Positions 33,901 through 48,289 of a DNA stretch of 64,000 bases are shown one piece after another. This DNA comes from Isoperla grammatica (Eukaryota; Arthropoda; Insecta; Plecoptera; Perlodidae). The number at the start of each line of letters is the position of its first letter. Within the stretch, counting starts at the first letter, position 1. The translations under genes and the position numbers were made by a program. The stretch lies in assembly GCA_945910005.1 (NCBI GenBank), contig OX246745.1, forward strand, positions 44,472,251 to 44,536,250. The letters run 5' to 3'. The notes below the pieces were generated by a model. It had not been told where the DNA came from and ran no database searches. It worked only from the letters and a program-made list of their open reading frames with translations.

Positions 33901-35700
33901 TCCCTTGTTGTAAAGACGGGGCCTGCTGTAGCTATACTCAGAGAAGCGAGACTTCACATATATGTTCCCTTGTTGTAAAGACGGGGCCTGCTGTAGCTTC
34001 ACTCAGAGAAGCGAGGCTCCACATATATGTTCCCTTGTTGTAAAGACGTGGCCTGCTGTAGCTTCACATATATGTTCCCTTGTTGTAAAGACGGGGCCTG
34101 CTGTAGCTTCACTCAGAAAAGCGAGGCTCCACATATATGTTCCCTTGTTGTAAAGACGGGGCCTGCTGTAGCTTCACATATATGTTCCCTTGTTGTAAAG
34201 ACGGGGCCTGCTGTAGCTTCACATATATGTTCCCTTGTTGTAAAGACAGGGCCTGCTGTAGCTTCACTCAGAGAAGCGAGGCTTCACATATATGTTCCCT
34301 TGTTGTAAAGACGGGGCCTGCTGTAGCTTCACTCAGAGAAGCGAGGCTTCACATATATGTTCCCTTGTTGTAAAGACGGGGCCTGCTGTAGCTTCACATA
34401 TATGTTCCCTTGTTGTAAAGACGGGGCCTGCTGTAGCTTCACATATATGTTCCCTTGTTGTAAAGACGGGGCCTGATGTAGCTTCACATATATGTTCCCT
34501 TGTTGTAAAGACGGGGCCTGCTGTAGCTTCACTCAGAGAAGCGAGGCTTCACATATATGTTCCCTTGTTGTAAAGACGGGGCCTGCTGTAGCTTCACATA
34601 TATGTTCCCTTGTTGTAAAGACGGGGCCTGCTGTAGCTTCACTCAGAGAAGCGAGGCTTCACATATATGTTCCCTTGTTGTAAAGACGGGGCCTTCTGTA
34701 GCTTCACTCAGAGAAGCGAGGCTTCACATATATGTTCCCTTGTTGTAAAGACGGGGCCTGCTGTTGCTTCACTCAGAGAAGCGAGGCTCCACATATATGT
34801 TTTCTTGTTGTAAAGACGGGGCCTGCTGTAGCTTCACATATATGTTCCCTTGTTGTAAAGACGGGGCCTGCTGTAGCTTGACATATATGTTCCCCTGTTG
34901 TAAAGACGGGGCCTGCTGTAGCTTCACTCAGAGAAGCGAGGCTCCACATATATGTTTCCTTGTTGTAAAGACGGGGCCGGCTGTAGCTTCACTCAGAGAA
35001 GCGAGGCTCGACATATATGTTCCCTTGTTGTGAAGACGGGGCCTGCTGTAGCTTCACTCAGAGAAGCGAGGCTCCACATATATGTTCCCTTGTTGTAAAG
35101 ACGGGGCCTGCTGTAGCTTCACATATATGTTCCCTTGTTGTAAAGACGGGGCCTGCTGTAGCTTCACTCAGAGTTCGAGGCTCCACATATATGTTCCCTT
35201 GTTGTAAAGACTGGGCCTGCTGTAGCTTCACTCAGAGAAGCGAGGCTCCACATATATGTTCCCTTGTTGTAAAGACGGGGCCTGCTGTAGCTTCACTCAG
35301 AGAAGCGAGGCTCCACATATATGTTCCCTTGTTGTAAAGACGGGGCCTGCTGTAGCTTCACTCAGAGAAGCGATGCTTCACATATATGTTCCCTTGTTGT
35401 AAAGACGGGGCCTGCTGTAGCTTCACTCAGAGAAGCGAGGCTCCACATATATGTTCCCTTGTTGTAAAGACGGGGCCTGCTGAAGCTTCACTCAGAGATG
35501 CGAGGCTCCACATATATGTTCCCTTGTTGTAAAGACGGGGCCTGCTGTAGCTTCACATATATGTTCCCTTGTTGTAAAGACGGGGCCTGCTGTAGCTTCA
35601 CATATATGTTCCCTTGTTGTACAGACGGGGCCTGCTGTAGCTTTACTCAGAGTTCGAGGCTCCACATATATGTTCCCTTGTTGTAAAGACTGGGCCTGCT
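27950..35700 (+). repeat. Higher-order block 2 (~7.75 kb)
   Basis: Second copy of block 1. Its part from about 29.2 kb (and the following sequence to 36.3 kb) matches about 39.1-46.7 kb at displacements of 9835, 9899, 9964, 9764, 9893 and 10417 bp, again changing by small sums of monomers. Confidence 0.8.
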
Positions 35701-36274
35701 GTAGCTTCACTCAGAGAAGCGAGGCTCCACATATATGTTCCCTTGTTGTAAAGACGGGGCCTGCTGTAGCTTCACTCAGAGAAGCGATGCTTCACATATA
35801 TGTTCCCTTGTTGTAAAGACGGGGCCTGCTGTAGCTTCACTCAGAGAAGCGAGGCTCCACATATATGTTCCCTTGTTGTAAAGACGGGGCCTGCTGTAGC
35901 TTCACATATATGTTCCCTTGTTGTAAAGACGGGGCCTGCTGTAGCTTCACCCAGAGAAGCGAGGCTCCACATATATGTTCCCTTGTTGTAAAGACGGGGC
36001 CTGCTGTAGCTTCACATATATGTTCCCTTGTTGTAAAGACGGGGCCTGCTGTAGCTTCACTCAGAGAAGCGAGGCTCCACATATATGTTCCCTTGTTGAA
36101 AAGACGGGGCCTGCTGTAGCTTCACTCAGAGAAGCGAGGCTCCACACATATGTTCCCTTGTTTTAAAGACGGGGCCTGCTGTAGCTTCACTCAGAGAAGC
36201 GAGGCTCCACATATATGTTCCCTTGTTGTAAAGACGGGGCCTGCTGTAGCTTCACTCAGAGATGCGAGGCTCCA

Positions 36275-39200
36275 CATATATGTTCCCTTGTTGTAAAGAC
36301 GGGGCCTGCTGTAGCTTCACATATATGTTCCCTTGTTGTAAAGACGGGGCCTGCTGTAGCTTCACTCAGAGAAGCGAGGCTCCACATATATGTTCCCTTG
36401 TTGTAAAGACGGGGCCTGCTGTAGCTTCACATATATGTTCCCTTGTTGTAAAGACGGGGCCTGCTGTAGCTTCACATATATGTTCCCTTGTTGTAAAGAC
36501 GGGGCCTGCTGTAGCTTCACATATATGTTCCCTTGTTGTAAAGACGGGGCCTGCTGTAGCTTCACTCAGAGAAGCGAGGCTCCACATATATGTTCCCTTG
36601 TTGTAAAGACGGGGCCTGCTGTAGCTTCACATATATGTTTCCTTGTTGTAAAGACGGGGCCTGCTGTAGCTTCAAATATATGTTCCCTTGTTGTAAAGAC
36701 GGGGCCTGCTGTAGCTCCACATATATGTTACCTTGTTGTAAAGACGGGGCCTGCTGTAGCTTCACTCAGAGAAGCGAGGCTCCACATATATGTTCCCTTG
36801 TTGTAAAGACGGGGCCTGCTGTAGCTTCACTCAGAGAAGCGCAGCTCCACACATATGTTCCCTTGTTGTTAAGACGGAGCCTGCTGTAGCTTCACTCAGA
36901 GAAGCGAGGCTCCACATATATGTTCCCTTGTTGTTAAGACGGGGCCGGGTGTAGCTTCACTCAGAGAAGCGATGCTTCACATATATGTTCCCTTGTTGTT
37001 AAGACGGGGCCTGCTGTTGCTTCACTCAGAGAAGCGAGGCTTCACATATATGTTCCCTTGTTGTAAAGACGGGGCCTGCTGTAGCTTCACTCAGAGAATT
37101 GAGGCTCCACATATATGTTCCCTTGTTGTAAAGACGGGGCCTGCTGTAGCTTCACTCAGAGAAGCGAGGCTCCACATATATGTTCCCTTGTTGTAAAGAC
37201 GGGGCCTGCTGTAGCTTCACTCAGAGAAGCGAGGCTCCACATATATGTTCCCTTGTTGTAAAGACGGGGCCTGCTGTAGCTTCACATATATGTTCCCTTG
37301 TTGTAAAGACGGGGCCTGCTGTAGCTTCACTCAGAGAAGCGAGGCTCCACATATATGTTCCCTTGTTGTTAAGACGGGGCCGGCTGTAGCTTCACTCAGA
37401 GAAGCGAGGCTCCACATATATGTTCCCTTGTTGTTAAGACGGGGCCGGCTGTAGCTTCACTCAGAGAAGCGAGGCTCCACATATATGTTTCCTTGTTGTA
37501 AAGACGGGGCCTGCTGTAGCTTCACTCCGAGAAGCGAGGCTCCACATATATGTTCCCTTGTTGTAAAGACGGGGCCTGCTGTAGCTTCACTCAGAGAAGC
37601 GAGGCTCCACATATATGTTCCCTTGTTGTAAAGACGGGGCCTGCTGTAGCTTCACTCAGAGAAGCGAGGCTTCACATATATGTTCCCTTGTTGTAAAGAC
37701 GGGGCCTGCTGTAGCTTCACTCAGAGAAGCGAGGCTCCACATATATGTTCCCTTGTTGTAAAGACGGGGCCTGCTGTAGCTTCACATATTTGTTCCCTTG
37801 TTGTTAAGACGGGGCCTGCTGTTGCTTCACTCAGAGAAGCGAGGCTCTACATACATGTTCCCTTGTTGTAAAGACGGGGCCTGCTGTAGCTTCATTCAGA
37901 GAAGCGAGGCTCCACATATATGTTCCCTTGTTGTAAAGACGGGGCCGGCTGTAGCTTCACATATATGTTCCCTTGTTGTAAAGACGGGGCCTGCTGTAGC
38001 TTCACATATTTGTTCCCTTGTTGTTAAGACGGGGCCTGCTGTAGCTTCACTCAGAGAAGCGAGGCTCCACATATATGTTCCCTTGTTGTTAAGACGGGGC
38101 CTGCTGTAGCTTTACTCAGAGAAGCGAGGCTCCACATATATGTTCCCTTGTTGTAAAGACGGGGCCTGCTGTAGCTTCACTCAGAGAAGCGAGGCTCCAC
38201 ATATATGTTCCCTTGTTGTAAAGACGGGGCCTGCTGTAGCTATACTCAGAGAAGCGAGACTTCACATATATGTTCCCTTGTTGTAAAGACGGGGCCTGCT
38301 GTAGCTTCACATATATGTTCCCTTGTTGTAAAGACGGGGCCTGCTGTAGCTTCACTCAGAGAAGCGAGGCTCCACATATATGTTCCCTTGTTGTAAAGAC
38401 GGGGCCTGCTGTTGCTTCACTCAGAGAAGCGAGGCTCCACATATATGTTCCCTTGTTGTAAAGACGGGGCCTGCTGTAGCTTCACTCAGAGAAGCGAGGC
38501 TCCACACATATGTTCCCTTGTTGTAAAGACGGGGCCTGCTGTAGCTTCACTCAGAGAAGCGAGGCTCCACACATATGTTCCCTTGTTGTAAAGACGTGGC
38601 CTGCTGTAGCTTCACATATATGTTCCCTTGTTGTAAAGACGGGGCCTGCTGTAGCTTCACTCAGAGAAGCGAGGCTCCACATATATGTTCCCTTGTTGTA
38701 AAGACGGGGCCTGCTGTAGCTTCACATATATGTTTCCTTGTTGTAAAGACAGGGCCTGATGTAGCTTCACATATATGTTCCCTTGTTGTAAAGACGGGGC
38801 CTGCTGTAGCTTCACTCAGAGAAGCGAGGCTCCACATATATGTTCCCTTGTTGTAAAGACGGGGCCTGCTGTAGCTTCACATATATGTTCCCTTGTTGTA
38901 AAGACGGGGCCTGCTGTAGCTTCACATATATGTTCCCTTGTTGTAAAGACGGGGCCTGCTGTAGCTTCACTCAGAGAAGCGAGGCTTCACATATATGTTC
39001 CCTTGTTGTAAAGACGGGGCCTGCTGTAGCTTCACTCAGAGAAGCGAGGCTTCACATATATGTTCCCTTGTTGTAAAGACGGGGCCTGCTGTAGCTTCAC
39101 TCAGAGAAGCGAGGCTTCATATATGTTCCCTTGTTGTAAAGACGGGGCCTGCTGTAGCTTCACATATATATTCCCTTGTTGTAAAGACGGGGCCTGCTGA

Positions 39201-42200
39201 AGCTTCACATATATGTTCCCTTGTTGAAAAGACGGGGCCTGCTGAAGCTTCACATATATGTTCCCTTGTTGTAAAGACGGGGCCTGCTGTAGCTTCACTC
39301 AGAGAAGCGAGGCTCCACATATATGTTCCCTTGTTGTAACGACAGGGCCTGCTGTAGCTTCACATATATGTTCCCTTGTTGTAAAGACGGGGCCTGCTGT
39401 AGCTTCACTCAGAGAAGCGAGGCTCCACATATATGTTCCCTTGTTGTAAAGACGGGGCCTGCTGTAGCTTCACTCAGAGAAGCGAGGCTCCACATATATG
39501 TTCCCTTTTTGTAACGACAGGGCCTGCTGTAGCTTCACATATATGTTCCCTTGTTGTTAAGACGGGGCCTGCTGTAGCTTCACTCAGAGAAGTTAGGCTT
39601 CACATATATGTTCCCTTGTTGTAAAGACGGGGCCTGCTGTAGCTTCACTCAGAGAAGCGAGGCTTCACATATATGTTCCCTTGTTGTAAAGACGGGGCCG
39701 GCTGTAGCTTCACTCAGAGAGCGAGGCTCTACATATATGTTCCCTTGTTGTGAAGACGGGGCCTGCTGTAGCTTCACTCAGAGAAGCGAGGCTCCACATT
39801 TATGTTCCCTTGTTGTTAAGACGGGGCCTGCTGTAGCTTCACATATATGTTCCCTTGTTGTAAATACGGGGCCTGCTGTAGCTTCACTCAGAGAAGCGAG
39901 GGTCTACCTATATGTTCCCTTGTTGTAAAGACGGGGCCTGCTGTAGCTTCACATATATGTTCCCTTGTTGTTCAGACGGGGCCTGCTGTAGCTTTCCTCA
40001 GAGAAGCGAGGATCCACATATATGTTTCCTTGTTGTAAAGACGGGGCCTGCTGTAGCTTTCCTCAGAGAAGCGAGGATCCACATATATGTTCCCTGTGTT
40101 GTAAAGACGGGGCCTGCTGTAGCTTCACTCAGAGAAGCGAGGCTTCACATATATGTTCCCTTGTTGTAAAGACGGGGCCTGCTATAGCTTCACTCAGAGT
40201 AGCGAGGCTTCACATATATGTTCCCTTGTTGTAAAGACGGGGCCTGCTGTAGCTTCACTCAGAGAAGCGAGGCTTCACATATATGTTCCCTTGTTGTAAA
40301 GACGGGGCCTGCTGTAGCTTCACTCAGAGAAGCGAGGCTCCACAAATATGTTTCCTTGTTGTAAAGACAAGGCCTGCTGTAGCTTCACTCAGAGAAGCGA
40401 GGCTCCACATATATGTTCCCTTGTTGTAAAGACGGGGCCTGCTGTAGCTTCACTCAGAGAAGCGAGGCTCCACATATATGTTCCCTTGTGTAAAGACGGG
40501 GCCTGCTGTAGCTTCACTCAGAGAAGCGAGGCTCCACATATATGTTCCCTTGTTGTAAAGACGGGGCCTGCTGTAGCTTCACTCAGAGAAGCGAGGCTCC
40601 ACATATATGTTCCCTTGTTGTAAAGACGGGGCCTGCTGTAGCTTCACATATATGTTCCCTTGTTGTTAAGACGGGGCCTGCTGTAGCTTTACATATATGT
40701 TCCCTTGTTGTAAAAACGGGGCCTGCTGTAGCTTCACTCAGAGAAGCGAGGCTTCACATATATGTTCCCTTGTTGTAAAGACGGGGCCTGCTGTAGCTTC
40801 ACATATATTTTCCCTTGTTGAAAAGACGGGGCCTGCTGAAGCTTCACATATATGTTCCCTTGTTGTAAAGACGGGGCCTGCTGTAGCTCCACATATATGA
40901 TCCCTTGTTGTAAAAACGGGGCCTGCTGTAGCTTCACTCAGAGAAGCGAGGCTCCACATATATGTTCCCTTGTTGTTAAGACGGGGCCTGCTGTAGCTTC
41001 ACTCAGAGAAGCGAGGCTCCACATATATGTTCCCTTGTTGTAAATACGGGGCCTGCTGTAGCTTCACTCAGAGAAGCGAGGCTTCACATATATGTTCCCT
41101 TGTTGTAAAGACGGGGCCTGCTGTAGCTTCACTTAGAGAAGCGAGGCTCCACATATATGTTCCCTTGTTGTTAAGACGGGCCCTGCTGTAGCTTCATTCA
41201 GAGAAGCGAGGCTTCACATATATGTTCCCTTGTTGTAAAGACGGGGCCTGCTGTAGCTTCACATATATGTTCCCTTGTTGTAAAGACGGGGCCTGCTGTA
41301 GCTTCACTCAGAGAAGCGAGGCTTCACATATATGTTCCCTTGTTGTAAAGACGGGGCCTGCTGTAGCTTCACTCAGAGAAGCGAGGCTCCACATATATGT
41401 TCCCTTGTTGAAAAGACTGGCCCTGCTGAAGCTTCACTCAGAGAAGCGAGGCTCTACATATATGTTCCCTTGTTGTAAAGACGAGGCCTGCTGTAGCTTC
41501 ACTCAGAGAAGCGAGGCTCCACATATATGTTCCTTTGTTGTAAAGACGGGGCCTGCTGTAGCTTCACTCAGAGAAGCGAGGGTCCACATATATGTTCCCT
41601 TGTTGTAAGGACGGGGCCTGCTGTAGCTTCACATATATGTTCCCTTGTTGTAAAGACGGGGCCTGCTGTAGCTTCACTCAGAGAGCGAGGCTCCACATAT
41701 ATGTTCCCTTGTTGTAAAGATTGGGCCTGGTGTAGCTTCACATATATGTTCCCTTGTTGTAAAGACGGGCTTTGCTGTAGCTTCACTTAGAGAAGCGAGG
41801 CTCCACATATATGTTCCTTTGTTGTTAAGACGGGGCCTGCTGTAGCTTCAGTCAGAGAAGCGAGGCTCCACACATATGTTCCCTTGTTGTAAAGATGGGG
41901 CCTGCTGCAGCTTCACTCAGAGAAGCGAGGCTCCACATATATGTTCCCTTGTTGTAAAGACGGGGCCTGCTGTAGCTTCACTCAGAGAAGCGAGGCTCCA
42001 CATATATGTTCCCTTGTTGTTAAGACGGGGCCTGCTGTTGCTTCACATATATGTTCCCTTGTTGTAAAGACGGGGCCTGCTGTAGCTTCACTCAGAGAAG
42101 CAAGGCTCCACATATATGTTCCCTTGTTGTTAAGACGGGGCCTGCTGTAGCTTCACATATATGTTCCCTTGTTGTAAAGACGGGGCCTGCTGTAGCTTCA

Positions 42201-45200
42201 CTCAGAGAAGCGAGGCTCCACATATATGTTCCCTTGTTGTAAAGACGGGGCCTGCTGTAGCTTCACTCAGAGAAGCGAGGCTCCACATATATGTTCCTTT
42301 GTTGTAAAGACGGGGCCTGCTGTAGCTTCACATATATGTTCCCTTGTTGTAAAGACGGGGCCTGCTGTTGCTTCACTCAGAGAAGCGAGGCTCCACATAT
42401 ATGTTCCCTTGTTGAAAAGACGGGGCCTGCTGTAGCTTCACATATATGTTCCCTTGTTGTAAAGACGGGGCCTGCTGTAGCTTTACATTTATGTTCCCTT
42501 GTGGAAAGACGGGGCCTGCTGTAGCTTCACTCAGAGAAGCGAGGCTTCACAATTATGTTCCCTTGTTGAAAAGACGGGGCCTGCTGTAGCTTCACATATA
42601 TGTTCCCTTGTTGTAAAGACGGGGCCTGCTGTAGCTTCACTCAGAGAAGCGAGGCTCCACATATATGTTCCCTTGTTGTTCAGACGGGGCCTGCTGTTGC
42701 TTCACTCAGAGAAGCGAGGCTCCACATATATGTTCCCTTGTTGTTAAGACGGGGCCTGCTGTAGCTTCACTCAGAGAAGCGAGGCTCCACATATATGTTC
42801 CCTTGTTGTAAAGACGGGGCCTGCTGTAGCTTCACTCACAGAAGCGAGGCTTCACATATATGTTTCCTTGTTGTAAAGGCGGGGCCTGCTGTAGCTTCAC
42901 TCAGAGAAGCGAGGCTCCACATAAATGTTCCCTTGTTGTAAAGACGGGGCCTGCTGTAGCTTCACTCAGAGAAGCGAGGCTCCACACATATGTTCCTTTG
43001 TTTTAAAGACGGGGCCTGCTGTAGCTTCACTCAGAGAAGCGAGGCTCCACATATATGTTCCCTTGTGTTTTAAAGACGGGGCCTGCTGTAGGTTCACTCA
43101 GAGATGCGAGGCTCCACATATATGTTCCCTTGTTGTAAAGACGGGGCCTGCTGTAGCTTCACTCAGAGAAGCGAGGCTCCACATATATGTTTCCTTGTTG
43201 TAAAGGCGGGGCCTGCTGTAGCTTCACTCAGAGAAGCGAGGCTCCACATATATGTTCCCTTGTTGTAAAGACGGGGCCTGCTGTTGCTTCACTCAGAGAA
43301 GCGAGGCTCTACATATATGTTTCCTTGTTGTAAAGGCGGGGCCTGCTGTAGCTTCACTCAGAGAAGCGAGGCTCCACATATATGTTCCCTTGTTGTAAAG
43401 ACGGGGCCTGCTCTAGCTTCACATTTATGTTCCCTTGTGGAATGACGGGGCCTGCTGTAGCTTCACTCAGAGAAGCGAGGCTTCACAATTATGTTCCCTT
43501 GTTGAAAAGACGGGGCCTGCTGTAGCTTCACATATATGTTCCTTTGTTGTAAAGACGGGGCCTGCTGTAGCTTCACTCAGAGAAGCGAGGCTCCACACAT
43601 ATGTTCCCTTGTTTTAAAGACGGGGCCTGCTGAAGCTTCAATCAGAGAAGCGAGGCTCCACATATATGTTCCCTTGTTGTAAAGACGGGGCCTGCTGTAG
43701 CTTCACTCAGAGAAGCGAGGCTCCACATATATGTTCCCTTGTTGTAAAGACGGGGCCTGCTGTAGCTTCACTCAGAGAAGCGAGGCTTCACATATATGTT
43801 CCCTTGTTGTTAAGACGGGGCCTGCTGTAGCTTCACTCAGAGAAGCGAGGCTCCACATATATGTTCCCTTGTTGTAAAGACGGGGCCTGCTGTAGCTATA
43901 CTCAGAGAAGCGAGACTTCACATATATGTTCCCTTGTTGTAAAGACGGGGCCTGCTGTAGCTTCACTCAGAGAAGCGAGGCTCCACATATATGTTCCCTT
44001 GTTGTAAAGACGTGGCCTGCTGTAGCTTCACATATATGTTCCCTTGTTGTAAAGACGGGGCCTGCTGTAGCTTCACTCAGAAAAGCGAGGCTCCACATAT
44101 ATGTTCCCTTGTTGTAAAGACGGGGCCTGCTGTAGCTTCACATATATGTTCCCTTGTTGTAAAGACGGGGCCTGCTGTAGCTTCACATATATGTTCCCTT
44201 GTTGTAAAGACAGGGCCTGCTGTAGCTTCACTCAGAGAAGCGAGGCTTCACATATATGTTCCCTTGTTGTAAAGACGGGGCCTGCTGTAGCTTCACTCAG
44301 AGAAGCGAGGCTTCACATATATGTTCCCTTGTTGTAAAGACGGGGCCTGCTGTAGCTTCACATATATGTTCCCTTGTTGTAAAGACGGGGCCTGCTGTAG
44401 CTTCACTCAGAGAAGCGAGGCTTCACATATATGTTCCCTTGTTGTAAAGACGGGGCCTTCTGTAGCTTCACTCAGAGAAGCGAGGCTTCACATATATGTT
44501 CCCTTGTTGTAAAGACGGGGCCTGCTGTTGCTTCACTCAGAGAAGCGAGGCTCCACATATATGTTTTCTTGTTGTAAAGACGGGGCCTGCTGTAGCTTCA
44601 CATATATGTTCCCTTGTTGTAAAGACGGGGCCTGCTGTAGCTTGACATATATGTTCCCCTGTTGTAAAGACGGGGCCTGCTGTAGCTTCACTTAGAGAAG
44701 CGAGGCTCCACATATATGTTTCCTTGTTGTAAAGACGGGGCCGGCTGTAGCTTCACTCAGAGAAGCGAGGCTCGACATATATGTTCCCTTGTTGTGAAGA
44801 CGGGGCCTGCTGTAGCTTCACTCAGAGAAGCGAGGCTCCACATATATGTTCCCTTGTTGTAAAGACGGGGCCTGCTGTAGCTTCACATATATGTTCCCTT
44901 GTTGTAAAGACGGGGCCTGCTGTAGCTTCACTCAGAGTTCGAGGCTCCACATATATGTTCCCTTGTTGTAAAGACTGGGCCTGCTGTAGCTTCACTCAGA
45001 GAAGCGAGGCTCCACATATATGTTCCCTTGTTGTAAAGACGGGGCCTGCTGTAGCTTCACTCAGAGAAGCGAGGCTCCACATATATGTTCCCTTGTTGTA
45101 AAGACGGGGCCTGCTGTAGCTTCACTCAGAGAAGCGATGCTTCACATATATGTTCCCTTGTTGTAAAGACGGGGCCTGCTGTAGCTTCACTCAGAGAAAC

Positions 45201-48200
45201 GAGGCTCCACATATATGTTCCCTTGTTGTAAAGACGGGGCCTGCTGAAGCTTCACTCAGAGATGCGAGGCTCCACATATATGTTCCCTTGTTGTAAAGAC
45301 GGGGCCTGCTGTAGCTTCACATATATGTTCCCTTGTTGTAAAGACGGGGCCTGCTGTAGCTTCACATATATGTTCCCTTGTTGTACAGACGGGGCCTGCT
45401 GTAGCTTTACTCAGAGTTCGAGGCTCCACATATATGTTCCCTTGTTGTAAAGACGGGGCCCGCTGTAGCTTTACTCAGAGTTCGAGGCTCCACATATATG
45501 TTCCCTTGTTGTAAAGACTGGGCCTGCTGTAGCTTCACTCAGAGAAGCGAGGCTCCACATATATGTTCCCTTGTTGTAAAGACGGGGCCTGCTGTAGCTT
45601 CACTCAGAGAAGCGAGGCTCCACATATATGTTCCCTTGTTGTAAAGACGGGGCCTGCTGTAGCTTATCTCAGAGAAGCGATGCTTCACATATATGTTCCC
45701 TTGTTGTAAAGACGGGGCCTGCTGTAGCTTCACTCAGAGAAGCGAGGCTCCACATATATGTTCCCTTGTTGTAAAGACGGGGCCTGCTGTAGCTTCACAT
45801 ATATGTTCCCTTGTTGTAAAGACGGGGCCTGCTGTAGCTTCACCCAGAGAAGCGAGGCTCCACATATATGTTCCCTTGTTGTAAAGACGGGGCCTGCTGT
45901 AGCTTCACATATATGTTCCCTTGTTGTAAAGACGGGGCCTGCTGTAGCTTCACTCAGAGAAGCGAGGCTCCACATATATGTTCCCTTGTTGAAAAGACGG
46001 GGCCTGCTGTAGCTTCACTCAGAGAAGCGAGGCTCCACATATATGTTCCCTTGTTGTAAAGACGGGGCCTGCTGTAGCTTCACTCAGAGAAGCGAGGCAC
46101 CACATATATGTTCCCTTGTCGTTAAGACGGAGCCTGCTGTTGCTTCACTCAGAGAAGCGAGGCTCCACATATATGTTCCCTTGTTGTAAAGACGGGGCCT
46201 GCTGTAGCTTCACTCAGAGAAGCGAGGCACCACATATATGTTCCCTTGTCGTTAAGACGGGGCCTGCTGTTGCTTCACTCAGAGAAGCGAGGCTCCACAT
46301 ATATGTTCCCTTGTTGAAAAGACGGGGCCTGCTGTAGCTTCACATATATGTTCCCTTGTTGTAAAGACGGGGCCTGCTGTAGCTTTACATTTATGTTCCC
46401 TTGTGGAAAGACGGGGCCTGCTGTAGCTTCATTTAGAGAAGCGAGGCTTCACAATTATGTTCCCTTGTTGAAAAGACGGGGCCTGATGTAGCTTCACATA
46501 TATGTTCCCTTGTTGTAAAGACGGGGCCTGCTGTAGCTTCACTCAGAGAAGCGAGGCTCCACACATATGTTCCCTTGTTTTAAAGACGGGGCCTGCTGTA
46601 GCTTCACTCAGAGAAGCGAGGCTCCACATATATGTTCCCTTGTTGTAAAGACGGGGCCTGCTGTAGCTTCACTCAGAGATGCGAGGCTCCACATATATGT
46701 TCCCTTGTTGTAAAGACGGGGCCTGCTGTAGCTTCACATATATGTTCCCTTGTTGTAAAGACGGGGCCTGCTGTAGCTTCACTCAGAGAAGCGAGGCTCC
46801 ACATATATGTTCCCTTGTTGTAAAGACGGGGCCTGCTGTAGCTTCACATATATGTTCCCTTGTTGTAAAGACGGGGCCTGCTGTAGCTTCACATATATGT
46901 TCCCTTGTTGTAAAGACGGGGCCTGCTGTAGCTTCACATATATGTTCCCTTGTTGTAAAGACGGGGCCTGCTGTAGCTTCACTCAGAGAAGCGAGGCTCC
47001 ACATATATGTTCCCTTGTTGTTAAGACGGGGCCTGCTGTTGCTTCACATATATGTTCCCTTGTTGTAAAGACGGGGCCTGCTGTAGCTTCACTCAGAGAA
47101 GCGAGGCTCCACATATATGTTCCTTTGTTTTAAAGACGGGGCCTGCTGTAGCTTTACTCAGAGAAGCGAGGCTCCACATATATGTTCCCTTGTTGTAAAG
47201 ACGGGGCCTGCTGTAGCTTCACTCAGAGAAGCAAGGCTCCACACATATGTTCCCTTGTTTTAAAGACGGGGCCTGCTGTAGCTTCACTCAGAGAAGCGAG
47301 GCTCCACATATATGTTCCCTTGTGTTTTAAAGACGGGGCCTGCTGTAGGTTCACTCAGAGATGCGAGGCTCCACATATATGTTCCCTTGTTGTAAAGACG
47401 GGGCCTGCTGTAGCTTCACTCAGAGAAGCGAGGCTTCACAATTATGTTCCCTTGTTGTAAAGACGGGGCCTGCTGTAGCTTCACATATATGTTCCCTTGT
47501 GTTTTAAAGACGGGGCCGGCTGTAGCTTCACTCAGAGAAGCGAGGCTCCACATATATGTTCCCTTGTTGTTAAGACGGGGCCTGCTGTTGCTTCACTCAG
47601 AGAAGCGAGGCTCTACATATATGTTTCCTTGTTGTTAAGGCGGGGCCTGCTGTAGCTTCACTCAGAGAAGCGAGGCTCTACATATATGTTCCCTTGTTGT
47701 AAAGACGGGTTCTGCTCTAGCTTCACATTTATGTTCCCTTGGGGAAAGACGGGGCCTGCTGTAGCTTCACTCAGAGAAGCGAGGCTTAACAATTATGTTC
47801 CCTTGTTGAAAAGACGGGGCCTGCTGTTGCTTCACATATATGTTCCTTTGTTGTAAAGACGGGGCCTGCTGTAGCTTCACTCAGAGAAGCGAGGCTCCAC
47901 ACATATGTTCCTTTGTTTTAAAGACGGGGCCTGCTGTAGCTTCACTCAGAGAAGCGAGGCTCCACATATATGTTCCCTTGTTGTAAAGACGGGGCCTGCT
48001 GTAGCTTCACTCAGAGAAGCGAGGCTCCACATATATGTTTCCTTGTTGTAAAGACGGGGCCTGTTGTAGCTTCACTCAGAGAAGCGAGGCTCCACATATA
48101 TGTTCCCTTGTTGTAAAGACGGGGCCTGTTGTTGCTTCACTCAGAGAAGCGAGGCTCCACAAATATGTTCCCTTGTTGTAAAGACGGGGCCTGCTGTAGC

Positions 48201-48289
48201 TTCACTCAGAGAAGCGAGGCTCCACATATATGTTCCCTTGTTGTAAAGACTGGGCCGGCTGTAGCTTCACTCAGAGAAGCGAGGCTCCA
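36275..48289 (+). repeat. Higher-order unit, copy 1 (12,015 bp)
   Basis: Matches 48290-60175 almost base for base through the order and variants of about 200 monomers. It carries one extra 65-bp monomer between 37180 and 37680 and one extra 64-bp monomer at about 45430-45493, which fully explains its 129-bp greater length. Confidence 0.9.
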
